Below, one piece after another: positions 20,495-28,799 of a stretch of DNA of 64,000 nucleotides. The notes beneath the pieces were generated by a model that worked only from the letters and a program-made list of their open reading frames with translations, did not search any database and was not told the DNA's origin. Source of the stretch: Sphingopyxis sp. PET50 (lineage in GTDB: Bacteria > Pseudomonadota > Alphaproteobacteria > Sphingomonadales > Sphingomonadaceae). How positions within the stretch are numbered: the first letter of the stretch is position 1; each line of letters begins with the position of its first letter. The position numbers and the translations under genes are program-made. Location of the stretch: positions 1,178,001 through 1,242,000 of the forward strand of contig NZ_CP104207.1 of NCBI RefSeq assembly GCF_025244705.1, read 5' to 3'.

Positions 20495-22858
20495 TCAGTA
20501 GGTGTAGCTGAGCGAGAAGACCGCGGCGCGACCGTCTCCGGGCGTCGCCCAGCCATTGTTGCGGATGCGCGTGAAGTACAGCTTGTCGGTGAAGTTCTTC
20601 ACGTTGAGCTGCGCCTTCAGCTTGTCGTTGAACGCATAGGCGACATAGGCGCTGTGCACGAGATAATCGTCCGAACGGAAGACCTGAGTCAACGTGGTCG
20701 GCGTCGCCAGTGCTGGCAGGTTCAGGGCGAAGCTGCCCTGATAGGTCGCGCTATAGCCCAGCGTCACGCCGAACGGGAATTCATAGGTCGTGAACAGGCT
20801 GCCCGAATGCTTCGGAGTGTTCTGCAATTGAGCACCGCGTGCCGGGTCGGGCAAGGCCACGCTGTTGTTGCAACCGGTCGATCCCGGATTAGCGATGCAG
20901 AAATCCGACACCGACTGACGCAGGTTGCTGTCGAGGTAGGTGTAGTTGGCGGTGATCGACCAGCGCGGCGTGATCTTGCCGACGACGCTCAGCGCGATGC
21001 CATCGACCCGCGACTTGCCATCGAGTACCTGGTCGGGGATCGAAATGTCGTTCGACGGCACCTTATACTGGTTGCGCTCGTTGCGGAACGCCGAGGCTGC
21101 CAGCAGCAGCTTGCCGCCCGCGACTTCCGCTTTCGCGCCGATTTCGTAGTTGCGCGCGCTTTCGGGATCGACGTTGCAGGTGGCGGCAACGCAGGCGCCG
21201 TTGACCGCGCTGATCGAAGGGGTCCGCGAATTGCCGTAAGCGGCGTAGAGCGTGACGCTCTCGACCGGCTTATAGACCAGCCCGATACGATAGGACAAAA
21301 GATCGGCTTCGTTGCGAAGGACCGGGCCGGTCGTGACGACACGCTGCGGCGACACGGCATCGGTGCGATAATTGCCGCTGTTGTTTTCCCACCGTACGCC
21401 GCCGTTGAGCTCGAACTTCCCGATCTTCATCGCGTCGAACAGATAGACGGCGTAGTTGTTCACTTCGCCGCGCTGGCGGGCGCTTTCAAAGAAGTTGATC
21501 GGGCCGGTATAGACGTTGCTGCCATAGACGAAGCCCGGAGGTCCCTGAACGACTTCGTTCGGGTTGGCGATGTTGACCAGCGGGAATGTTGTGAAAGCCG
21601 GCGTGCCGTCCGCGTTGCGGTACAGGTTGCCGTTCCCCAGCGTATATTTTTCCCAGCTCGCCGAGGCGCCCGCGACCAGCGTGTGCTCGATCGCGCCGGT
21701 GTTGAAGACCGCCCGCAGGTCGAGCTGATCGTACATGATCTCGTTCTTGGAATCGCGGAACGTGCCGCGCGGCCCGCCGATGAGATAATAGCCGGCAGGA
21801 ACCGTGGCGGGGCAGGGAAGGCCCGTCGGCAGCACATTGTTCGCGAGGCAATATGTGCCTTGCGGCGGGCCGACGATAGTCAGCTGCGTCACCTGCTGCC
21901 AGCGGGCGAGATTGCGTATCGACACCGTGTCGCTGAGGCTGTGTTCAAAGGTCAGCGTCGCCTGATCGACGGTGATTTCCTGCGTATCGACGTTGCGATA
22001 GCCGAAATAGTCGCTGCGATCGACGCCCGCGAGCAGCCCGCTGTTGACCGCGTTCTGATAATAGGGAACGCCATATTGCGGGATATTATTGTCCTCCTGG
22101 TGGAGATATTGCGCCGTTAGGCTGGTGGGGCCGCCAACGCCAAGCGTGACCGAAGGCGCAACGCCCCAGCGCTTGTAATCTTCCACATCGCGGCCCGGCA
22201 CGTCATTCTTGTGCGCCATGGCGTTGATACGGAATGCGATCAATTCGCTGGCGCGGATGTTGGCGTCGATCGTTCCGCGATAATAATTGTCGGTGCCGAT
22301 GCCGCCCGTCACGACGACGCGGGTTTCGGTGAGCGGGCGTTTGGTCACCAGGTTGATCGAGCCGCCGACGCTGCCCGAACCGCCATAGACCGAATTGGCC
22401 CCGTTGACGACTTCGAGCTGTTCGAGGTTGAATGAGTCGGAGCGGCTGTAGGCGCCGCTGTCGCGTACACCGTCCTGGGTGATGTCGCTGCCCGCCGAAT
22501 AGCCGCGCAGCGCGATCGAGTCGGCCGGCGGCGAACCGCCCTCGGCGGCGCCGAAGGTGATGCCGGGGACGGTCGACAGCATGTCGCGGAGGGTCAGGAG
22601 ATTCTGCTGCTCGATCGTCTCGCCGGTGATCACCGTGACGGTCTGCGGCGTGTCGCGGACCGACCGGGTCGACTTCGGCGATTCCTGCTGCGTCTGGTAA
22701 TGCTGGCCGGTGACGATGATCTGCTCGCGTTCGTCGCTGCGGTCGCGTTCGCTCTGCTGGTCGGTCGCGTCGGCGCCGGATTCGGCGGCGAGTGCGGGCG
22801 CGGTGACGAGGCTTCCCACGCAGGAGAGAGCGAGGAATGCGGCGGATGACGTCTTCAT
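20495..22858 (-). CDS. TonB-dependent catecholate-type siderophore receptor (Fiu/PiuA-like)
   Basis: A 787-residue outer-membrane receptor. It has a signal peptide (LALSCVGSLVTAPALAAE), a TonB box-like EQIIVTG, a plug domain (TPQTVTVITGETIEQQN to SVYGGSGSVGGSINLVTKRP) and a 22-strand barrel ending FSLSYTY with C-terminal aromatic. The plug is typical of catecholate receptors. Pairing with piuC downstream and two tandem Fur-like boxes in its leader (22897-22943) supports ferric-siderophore uptake. No frame breaks. Confidence 0.93.
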   Translation of the reverse strand: MKTSSAAFLALSCVGSLVTAPALAAESGADATDQQSERDRSDEREQIIVTGQHYQTQQESPKSTRSVRDTPQTVTVITGETIEQQNLLTLRDMLSTVPGITFGAAEGGSPPADSIALRGYSAGSDITQDGVRDSGAYSRSDSFNLEQLEVVNGANSVYGGSGSVGGSINLVTKRPLTETRVVVTGGIGTDNYYRGTIDANIRASELIAFRINAMAHKNDVPGRDVEDYKRWGVAPSVTLGVGGPTSLTAQYLHQEDNNIPQYGVPYYQNAVNSGLLAGVDRSDYFGYRNVDTQEITVDQATLTFEHSLSDTVSIRNLARWQQVTQLTIVGPPQGTYCLANNVLPTGLPCPATVPAGYYLIGGPRGTFRDSKNEIMYDQLDLRAVFNTGAIEHTLVAGASASWEKYTLGNGNLYRNADGTPAFTTFPLVNIANPNEVVQGPPGFVYGSNVYTGPINFFESARQRGEVNNYAVYLFDAMKIGKFELNGGVRWENNSGNYRTDAVSPQRVVTTGPVLRNEADLLSYRIGLVYKPVESVTLYAAYGNSRTPSISAVNGACVAATCNVDPESARNYEIGAKAEVAGGKLLLAASAFRNERNQYKVPSNDISIPDQVLDGKSRVDGIALSVVGKITPRWSITANYTYLDSNLRQSVSDFCIANPGSTGCNNSVALPDPARGAQLQNTPKHSGSLFTTYEFPFGVTLGYSATYQGSFALNLPALATPTTLTQVFRSDDYLVHSAYVAYAFNDKLKAQLNVKNFTDKLYFTRIRNNGWATPGDGRAAVFSLSYTY

Positions 22859-22896
22859 GGAGAACCCCCTTTTATTGCGGCTTTGTTGCTCGCCCG

Positions 22897-22943
22897 CTAT
22901 TGAGAGTTATTCGCAGAGTCAATCACTATTGAGAATCATTCGC
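22897..22943. promoter_or_regulatory. Two tandem Fur-like boxes upstream of the TonB receptor
   Basis: Two directly repeated 18-mers, CTATTGAGA-GTTATTCGC (22897-22914) and CTATTGAGA-ATCATTCGC (22926-22943), are spaced 29 bases start to start. They lie 39-85 bases before the receptor start and share their half-sites with the box at 16653. Read from the other strand, GCGAATGATTCTCAATAG resembles a Fur site. Confidence 0.7.
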
Positions 22944-22986
22944 GATGTGTCGCATTTTTGTCGCATCGCGGGAGGTTTCCAGGACG

Positions 22987-23695
22987 TCAGTGCCGCTCCA
23001 GCCACCAGGTCTGGCGCCAGCCATAATCGCTGGCGATCGCGCGCCCGGCCGGATCGGTCGCGGGTCTGAAGCGGAAACGCTCCTCGATCAGGCGGCAGGT
23101 GGTGGCGTCGAGCGAGGCGTCGCCGCTCGATCGCGACACGCGGCATCGCGTTGCCCGGCCGCTGGTTTCAACGGTGAAGCGCACCTCGACCTCGCCCCCG
23201 ACCCGCGCGCGCCGCGCCGCCTTCGGATAGTCGCGGTCGGCGATGGTTCCGCTGCGCCAGACGGGCCGGGTAGCGCCGCCCGCACCATTTCCCGCACCGC
23301 TCGGCGCCCAAGCCGTCGCCACGGCCGCCCGCGCCCGAACCGGGGCCTGCGGTCGCCGAGGCGCCAGCCGATGCCTCGCTGCCATCGCCCGCCTTGGGGG
23401 CCGCGGCGACCGGCAGCACGACAGGCCTGGGAGCCTCGACGGGGGCCGGTCTGGCGCGCAGGTTGGCGGCCGATGCCTTGCCGGAGGCGGCTTCGGACGG
23501 CTTGCGCTCGGGAACCGCTTGCGGCTCGGGCGGCGGCATGGGGAGCGCGAAAGCGGTGATCGCATCGCCGGTCTTCCGCACCACCGTCAGATCGAGTCCG
23601 CCGAGCAGACCGACGCCGACGGCCAGCGCGGCGACCAGCGCTGCGCCGCCCGCAATCGCCCGTTGCCTTGCCGGTAACCGTCCCGAATATGCCAT
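22987..23695 (-). CDS. tonB: TonB family energy transducer (frame break near 23302)
   Basis: Read through, about 235 residues. A short cytoplasmic N-terminus and one helix (AIAGGAALVAALAVGVGLLGG) are followed by a Pro-rich periplasmic stretch (PMPPPEPQAVPERKP). The C-terminal TonB domain contains DYPKAARRARVGGEVEVRFTV and RFRPATDPAGR. The protein transmits proton-motive force to outer-membrane receptors, here probably the adjacent Fiu-type receptor. The break reads GCTCGGC on the plus strand where GCCGGC restores the frame. Confidence 0.87.
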
Positions 23696-23740
23696 GCCAC
23701 CGTCTCACCGCGCGCCCTGGCGCGCCACTGCTCGGCGCTT

Positions 23741-24607
23741 TTAGAGGAAGGCGTCTAGCGTGGACATGAACCGGTCGAACTGGTCGTGATGCAGCCAGTG
23801 GCCCGCATTCTCGAACTCGATGACCTTGGCATTGTTGAAATATTGGATGCGTCCGTCCTTTTCGGGATTCGAAGCCCAACTGTCGGCACCATAAAGAAGC
23901 AGCGTCGGGCAGGTGATGCTCGACCACAGCCGATGCAGATCGTCCTGCGGCATGTCGAAGATCGTCCAGATGTTCAGATAATTGTCGAACTTCCAGCTCC
24001 AGCTGCCGTCCTCGTTGCGGTTGATGCCGTGGATCGTCAGGTGGCGCGCCTGTTCGGGGGTCAGATAGGCGTTCTCCGCGGCCATGCGGGCGAGCGCGTC
24101 GTCGAGCGTCGCGTATCGCCTGGGCTGGCGTCCCGCCGCCTGGCGCTTGTCCTCGATCCATTGGCGCATCCGCTCGTCGAACGGGGTCTTGCTCCGTTCC
24201 TCTTGCACCGCGGGCGAGGGGCCGAGGCCCTCGATCGACACCAGCTTCCTGACCTTGTCGGGATAAAGGCCGGTGTAACGCGTCGAGATATTGCCGCCCA
24301 TCGAGTGCGAAACGATCGTCACTGGCGCCAGGTCGAGCTGATGGATCAGTTGCGCGAGATCGTAGACGAAGGCGCCCATCTCGTAATTGCCATCGGGCGA
24401 CCAGGCACTGTCGCCGTGGCCGCGCAGGTCGGGCGCTATGACATGGTAACGGTCGCACAGCTTCTCCGCGACCCAGTCCCAGCTGCGGCAATGGTCGCGT
24501 CCGCCGTGGACGAGCAGAAGCGGGGGCGCATCTTCATTGCCCCAATCGGCATAGTGAAGCTTCAGCCGCTGCGAGATGAAGCTGTTCGAGGTGGGGCCGC
24601 TTGCCAT
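23741..24607 (-). CDS. Alpha/beta hydrolase (epoxide-hydrolase/esterase-like)
   Basis: A 288-residue single-domain alpha/beta hydrolase with oxyanion-hole LLVHGGRDH, nucleophile elbow SHSMGG, probable acid in YGADSWAS and base His in ENAGHWLHHD. The Ser nucleophile argues for an esterase or C-C hydrolase rather than an epoxide hydrolase or dehalogenase. ATG 24607 (MASGPTSNSF) is preferred to an upstream in-frame start. It is divergent from the SDR gene with a 100-base gap. Substrate not determinable. Confidence 0.85.
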   Translation of the reverse strand: MASGPTSNSFISQRLKLHYADWGNEDAPPLLLVHGGRDHCRSWDWVAEKLCDRYHVIAPDLRGHGDSAWSPDGNYEMGAFVYDLAQLIHQLDLAPVTIVSHSMGGNISTRYTGLYPDKVRKLVSIEGLGPSPAVQEERSKTPFDERMRQWIEDKRQAAGRQPRRYATLDDALARMAAENAYLTPEQARHLTIHGINRNEDGSWSWKFDNYLNIWTIFDMPQDDLHRLWSSITCPTLLLYGADSWASNPEKDGRIQYFNNAKVIEFENAGHWLHHDQFDRFMSTLDAFL

Positions 24608-24707
24608 CGTGTCATCCTTGCTGTCTTGTCGCGTTTCAAAAGGCCACCGGTTCCTTTCCGTCAACCCCGTGTGAAGCGGGAAGGAGAAGCCGCAAAGGGA
24701 GAAGAGC

Positions 24708-25504
24708 ATGACGAGTGCGTTTCGTGACAATCTGCTGGCGGGCAAGACGGCGTTCGTTGCCGAGCGGGACCAGCGGCATCAACCTTGGCATCGCCAGGCG
24801 CTTCGCCGAACTGGGCGCCAGAGTCGCTGTCGCGGGGCGCGACCCCGAAAAAGCGCAGCGCGCCGCCGCCGAGATCGGCCATGACGCGATCGGCCTGTCG
24901 GGCGATGTGCGCGACTATGCCGCGATCTCGCGGGGTGATGGAGGCGGTCGCCGACAAGCTCGGACCGATGGACATCGTCATTTCGGGTGCGGCAGGGAAT
25001 TTCCTCGCGCCGGTGCTAGGCATGTCGGCCAATGCCTTCCGCACCGTCGTCGACATCGACCTCAACGGCACCTTCAACGTGTTTCGCGGCTGCCACGACC
25101 TGCTCAATCGCCCCGGCGCCTCGCTCATCGCGATCACCGCGGGACAGGCGATCAACGCCTCGGCACTGCAGGCGCATGCCTGTGCGGCGAAGGCCGGGAT
25201 CAACCAGCTGATCCGCGTCCTCGCGCTCGAATGGGGGCCGGAGGTGCGCGTCAACGGCATCTCGCCGGGGCCGATCGCGGGGACCGAGGGCATGGCGCGG
25301 CTCGCGCCCGACGCCGCGACGCGTCAGTCGCATTTCGACCGCATCGCCATGAAGCGCTGGGGCGAGGTCGAGGAGGTCGCCGAATCGGCGGTGTTCCTGT
25401 GCAGCCCCTCGGCGGGCTATATCACCGGCACGATCCTCGACTGCGACGGCGGCAGCCAGATTGGCGACGCCTCGCGCGGCGACTTGTCGCGCGGCATGGC
25501 TTGA
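24708..25504 (+). CDS. Short-chain dehydrogenase, 2,4-dienoyl-CoA reductase-like (frame breaks near 24763 and 24934)
   Basis: Read through, about 264 residues. With the first break repaired (GCCGAGC to GCCGGC) the nucleotide motif is VAGGTSGIN; the cofactor pocket continues GARVAVAGRD. The usual SDR Tyr-x-x-x-Lys is absent: the segment reads HACAAKAG, as in mitochondrial/peroxisomal dienoyl- and enoyl-CoA reductases. The downstream block RVNGISPGPIAGTEGM is the hallmark of that group. It probably reduces an unsaturated acyl-CoA with NADPH. The second break lies in a run of four Gs. Confidence 0.8.
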
Positions 25505-25590
25505 AGCGCATCGGGGCCACATCGTCCGCGACGCGGTTGCCACGGCGCGACGGCTCGGGCATCAGGGCCTCTCTTTCACTGGAGCGCGAC

Positions 25591-26319
25591 GTGACCCGCA
25601 AAGCCTCGGCATGGAACAGTCTGAAACTTCGGGCGAAACATGATCTCCGCCTGAGTCCGCTCGCGCGTCCCTATTGGGAAGCGCGGCGGAAAAGGATCGA
25701 GCGCCGCGGCAGCTTCGCTCAGCATGGCGAGGACAAGGTGCTGCTCGACCTGGTCGGGACCAGCGGCACCTATCTCGACGTCGGGGCGAGCCATCCCTTC
25801 CTGCTCAGCAACACCTATCTTCTGTACCAGAAGGGCTGGCGGGGCGTCACGGTCGAGCCGATCCGCGGGCTGTGGGAAATGCACCGGCGCTGGCGGCCCG
25901 ACGATGTGGCGATCAACGCCGGGATGGGCCTCGGCGACAGTTTCCATTTCTACGAAATCTATCCCGACGTGCTGTCGACCGCTTCGCGCGAGACCGCCGA
26001 GAGCATCGCGCAAAAGGGCCACGGCATCCTGATCGCCGAATATCCGGTGCCGATCGTGCGCGGCGCCGACATCATGCGCGACCATTTCGTCTACCGCGAC
26101 CTGACCCTGCTGTCGATTGACGTCGAGGGCGCCGAACATGACGTGCTGCGCTCGTTCGATTTTTCGGTCGCGCGGCCGCGCTATATCCTGTTCGAGAATC
26201 GCGATTTCTTCGGCGACACCTCCTCGGCGGCGCTGGCGACGAAGCTGATCGAGGAGGAGGGCTATCGCTTCGTGCGCGAGATCGGCTGCAATTCGCTCTA
26301 TGAAAGCGGCCGTGCCTGA
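25591..26319 (+). CDS. FkbM family SAM-dependent methyltransferase
   Basis: A 242-residue protein. YLDVGASHPFLLSNT is the SAM-binding motif I region, and LLSIDVEGAEHDVLRSF followed by LFENRDF is characteristic of FkbM-type methyltransferases. GTG 25591 with GGAG just upstream is the likely start, since no ATG precedes the conserved QHGEDKVLLDLVG block. FkbM proteins methylate hydroxyls of polyketides or glycans; the target here is unknown. An intrinsic terminator follows at 26323. Confidence 0.82.
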   Translation: MTRKASAWNSLKLRAKHDLRLSPLARPYWEARRKRIERRGSFAQHGEDKVLLDLVGTSGTYLDVGASHPFLLSNTYLLYQKGWRGVTVEPIRGLWEMHRRWRPDDVAINAGMGLGDSFHFYEIYPDVLSTASRETAESIAQKGHGILIAEYPVPIVRGADIMRDHFVYRDLTLLSIDVEGAEHDVLRSFDFSVARPRYILFENRDFFGDTSSAALATKLIEEEGYRFVREIGCNSLYESGRA

Positions 26320-26322
26320 GAC

Positions 26323-26360
26323 AAAAACGCCGCCAACCCGATGGGAAGGCGGCGTTTTTA
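26323..26360. terminator. Intrinsic terminator (bidirectional)
   Basis: A perfect stem AACGCCGCC / GGCGGCGTT with about 12 loop bases is flanked by AAAA on the left and TTTTT on the right. It ends the FkbM gene on the plus strand and may also end the tRNA-Val transcript on the minus strand. Confidence 0.9.
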
Positions 26361-26361
26361 A

Positions 26362-26436
26362 TGGTGGGCGTGGCAAGGATTGAACTTGCGACCCCTGCGA
26401 TGTCAACACAGTGCTCTACCACTGAGCTACACGCCC
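26362..26436 (-). tRNA. tRNA-Val (GAC)
   Basis: A cloverleaf read on the minus strand. The acceptor GGGCGTG pairs with CACGCCC, the D-arm contains GTAGCTCAGTGGTAGAGC, the anticodon loop is TTGACAT (anticodon GAC), and the T-arm is GCAAGTTCAATCCTTGC. The 3' ACCA is encoded. Confidence 0.97.
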
Positions 26437-26507
26437 ATCCGTTGGGGTGACGCGCCCCCTAATATCCCCCGAACGGCTTGGCAAGCCCTTCGGTGCAGCC
26501 AGCGCCC

Positions 26508-26885
26508 TTATTGTTGGTGCGAGCGGTCGGCGCGGCCGAACAGATTGTCGACCTCGCGCACCAGGTCCTTGAGGTGGAAAGGCTTCGACAGCAGTTTCGC
26601 CTGCGGCACATTTTCCTCGGCGCGCAGCGACACCGCCGCGAAACCGGTGATGAACATGACCTGCGTCTGCGGCGCGGCCTTGGCGGTGTGCTGCGCCAGT
26701 TCGATACCGTCCATTTCGGGCATGACGATGTCGGAAAGGAGCAGGTCGAATGTGCCCGAATCGATCAGCGGCACCGCCGCCGTCCCGCGATCGACCGCCG
26801 TCACATGATAGCCGGCGCCGGTCAGCGCCCGCGCGAGATACTCACGCATCACGTCGTCGTCTTCGGCCAGCAATATGCGAATCAT
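26508..26885 (-). CDS. cpdR: CpdR-type single-domain response regulator
   Basis: A 125-residue receiver domain without output domain: LLAEDDD acidic pocket, phosphoacceptor Asp in LLLSDIVMPEMDG, Thr in VMFITGFAA and Lys in LLSKPFHLKDL. The strings MFITGFAAV and SKPFHLKDLV are typical of CpdR, the alphaproteobacterial adaptor that recruits substrates to the ClpXP protease when unphosphorylated. ATG 26885 (MIRILLAED) fits the family start. It is divergent from the N-formylglutamate amidohydrolase gene, an arrangement I recognise from other sphingomonads. Confidence 0.92.
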   Translation of the reverse strand: MIRILLAEDDDVMREYLARALTGAGYHVTAVDRGTAAVPLIDSGTFDLLLSDIVMPEMDGIELAQHTAKAAPQTQVMFITGFAAVSLRAEENVPQAKLLSKPFHLKDLVREVDNLFGRADRSHQQ

Positions 26886-27021
26886 GCGGATAACAGCCCC
26901 CTGGTCCCGTGGCGGCGCCCCTTGAACGCCGTCGAATATAGCGAAACCGTCCCATAGCGCCACAAACTTAACAAATTCAGGCGGGCTGGATTCTGCGTCC
27001 GATTTTTGCCACCCCTTGGCG

Positions 27022-27902
27022 ATGGCGCGTTCCTTTCCGTCACCAGAGGCCGTTTCGGTCATTCGCCCCGGCGCTGCGGCGATCCCCGTGGTCGTATCGG
27101 TCGCGCATGCGGGGCGCATCTATCCGCCCGAACTGCTGGCGGCCGCACGCGCGACGCGCGCCGAACTCGAACGGCTCGAAGATGGCTGGTCGGACCTGAT
27201 CGCCGCGCGCGCGGGCGAAGCGGGGGCGACGGTCGTGCAGGCATTATGGGCGCGCGCCGTCGCCGACTGCAACCGCGGCGAGGGACAGATGGCGCCGGGC
27301 GAGGTCGCGTCCGCATTGCGACCGCAATTCACCGCGCCGGGACGCAAGGAGCGCGCGGGGCTCGGCGTGGTGCCGACGCGGCTCGCCGATGTCGGGCCCT
27401 TGTGGAAGAAGCCGATCGACCGCGCCGCACTGGTCTGGCGGCTCGATTCGCTCCATCGTCCGTTTCACGACGCGCTCGCCGACTCGTTGGAAGCGGCGCG
27501 CAGACGCTTCGGCCACGCGATATTGATCGACCTGCACAGCATGCCGCCGATTCCGGCAGGGCAGGCGGGGCATGGCGCGCGGATCGTCGTTGGCGACCGC
27601 TTCGGGGACACGGCCGACCACTGGCTCGTCGATGCGGTGATTGCGGCGGCCGAGCAACTCGATGTGCCCGTGTCGCGAAACCTGCCCTATCGCCGGCGGC
27701 CATATCGTCCGGACTCATGGTCGAGCCCGATCGCGGCGTCCATGCGGTGCAGATCGAAATCGACCGCAGCCTCTATCTGCGCCGTGACCGGATGCCCGAT
27801 TCGGACAAGGTGGGGCCGCTGAGCGACTGGTTTCATGCGCTGCTGGGGGAAGTGGCAGGCGCCTGGCCGGGCGCCGTCACGCTGCCGCAGGCCGCCGAAT
27901 AA
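27022..27902 (+). CDS. N-formylglutamate amidohydrolase family protein (frame breaks near 27691 and 27724)
   Basis: Read through, about 292 residues. Family blocks are VVVSVAHAGRIYPPEL, ADCNRGEGQMAPG, RLDSLHRPFHDAL, HAILIDLHSMPP and, after repair, NLPYAGGHIVRTHGRP and GVHAVQIEIDRSLYL. It is related to HutG but lies outside the hut cluster, beside cpdR. The breaks are one extra C before an intact GCCGGC and CGAGCC for CGGCC. ATG 27022 is chosen. It may deformylate formyl-glutamate or another N-formyl amino acid. The stop codon lies in the A run that is the terminator tail of the opposite-strand RNA. Confidence 0.83.
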
Positions 27903-28015
27903 AAAACCACCTCGTACCGAAGTACGAGGTGGCCAGGGTCCAGGGAGGACGTGCCCGACCTCTCGGTGGGACACTCGCCGCGATGGAAAGGGGGAAAACC
28001 ATAGCGGCGTGACAC
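27901..28015 (-). ncRNA. Candidate small RNA ending in a strong intrinsic terminator
   Basis: On the minus strand an 11-bp stem (CCACCTCGTAC / GTACGAGGTGG) with a TTCG loop runs into TTTTTT (plus 27901-27932), a textbook intrinsic terminator. Just upstream GTCCTCCCTGG offers an anti-Shine-Dalgarno CCTCC. Further upstream ACACC..GGTGT (about 28009-28027) is a small hairpin. The 5' end is a guess. The alternative is a long trailer of tRNA-Pro, which lies 54 bases further upstream on the same strand. Confidence 0.5.
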
Positions 28016-28068
28016 CAATCTAGGTGTTCTGCCCGCTGGTTACAAGAGGTGTTGATTGCAAAAGAAAC

Positions 28069-28145
28069 TGGTCGGGGAGAGAGGATTCGAACCTCCGGCC
28101 CCTGCCTCCCGAAGACAGTGCTCTACCAGGCTGAGCTACTCCCCG
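28069..28145 (-). tRNA. tRNA-Pro (CGG)
   Basis: Read on the minus strand: acceptor CGGGGAG / CTCCCCG, D-arm with GTAGCTCAGCCTGGTAGAGC, anticodon loop TTCGGGA (anticodon CGG), T-arm CCGGAGGTTCGAATCCTCT, encoded ACCA. Confidence 0.96.
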
Positions 28146-28254
28146 ACCGATCTTTGCGAACGGCCAGAGGCCGTCGCGAAGGCAGAGCGGTCCCCTAGAC
28201 GCGCATCTTGCGAACTTCAAGCGCCAATCGGCATAACAGTGACGATTGGCGGCG

Positions 28255-28671
28255 TCAGAGCAATCCGGCGCGCCAGAAGCTGAAATGTCCTTCGGCGGTG
28301 AAGATCAGATGATCGGACAAGGTGACGCCGAGCAGCGTCAGGAACCGGGCGGACTCGCGCGTAACGGTCAAATCCGCGTCGCTCGGCCGGGCGATTCCCG
28401 ATGGATGGTTGTGCGCCAGCACGATCTGCGCGGGCTTGGCGTCGAGCGCGGCGCGCCAGCTTCGCGGCGGAATGACGCAGCGTCCGTTGCGGTGGCCCTC
28501 GGCGCGTTCGAGACACAAGAGCCGGTCGAACGGGTCGAAACCGGCGATCAGCAACGTCTCGGCGTCGGCGGAAAAACAGGGGCGCAGCAGCAGGCGCGCC
28601 AGTTCTTCCTCCTCGTCGCGCGGCACAAAGCCGGGCGCGGCGGGCGCCTCGATGGGGTCATACCGGGTCAT
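28255..28671 (-). CDS. Short RadC-like JAB/MPN domain protein
   Basis: A 138-residue protein consisting of the JAB1/MPN+ domain of RadC: the metal motif HNHPSG with a downstream SDADL (H-x-H-x-P-S-G...S-D), plus LLCLERAEGHRNG and VTLSDHLIFTAEGHFSF. The usual N-terminal helix-hairpin-helix half of RadC (total about 220 residues) is missing, and the start ATG 28671 leaves no room for it. Function of RadC proteins is unsettled; a DNA-repair role is not assured. Confidence 0.8.
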   Translation of the reverse strand: MTRYDPIEAPAAPGFVPRDEEEELARLLLRPCFSADAETLLIAGFDPFDRLLCLERAEGHRNGRCVIPPRSWRAALDAKPAQIVLAHNHPSGIARPSDADLTVTRESARFLTLLGVTLSDHLIFTAEGHFSFWRAGLL

Positions 28672-28799
28672 GACGAGCCTACATGCGCCCTATGCATGGC
28701 AGGCCCAAGCCGGGATTGGCCCGCAATGGAGGATCGGGGAGCCAGTCTTGCCGCTTGGCCTTGTGCGGCCTAGCAATAGGCCAAAGCCGGGAGCGAATC

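Noticed and set aside
20453..22120. Plus-strand frame of 555 codons opposite the TonB receptor
   Set aside because: It lies wholly antisense to a complete receptor gene, with no ribosome-binding site or domain.
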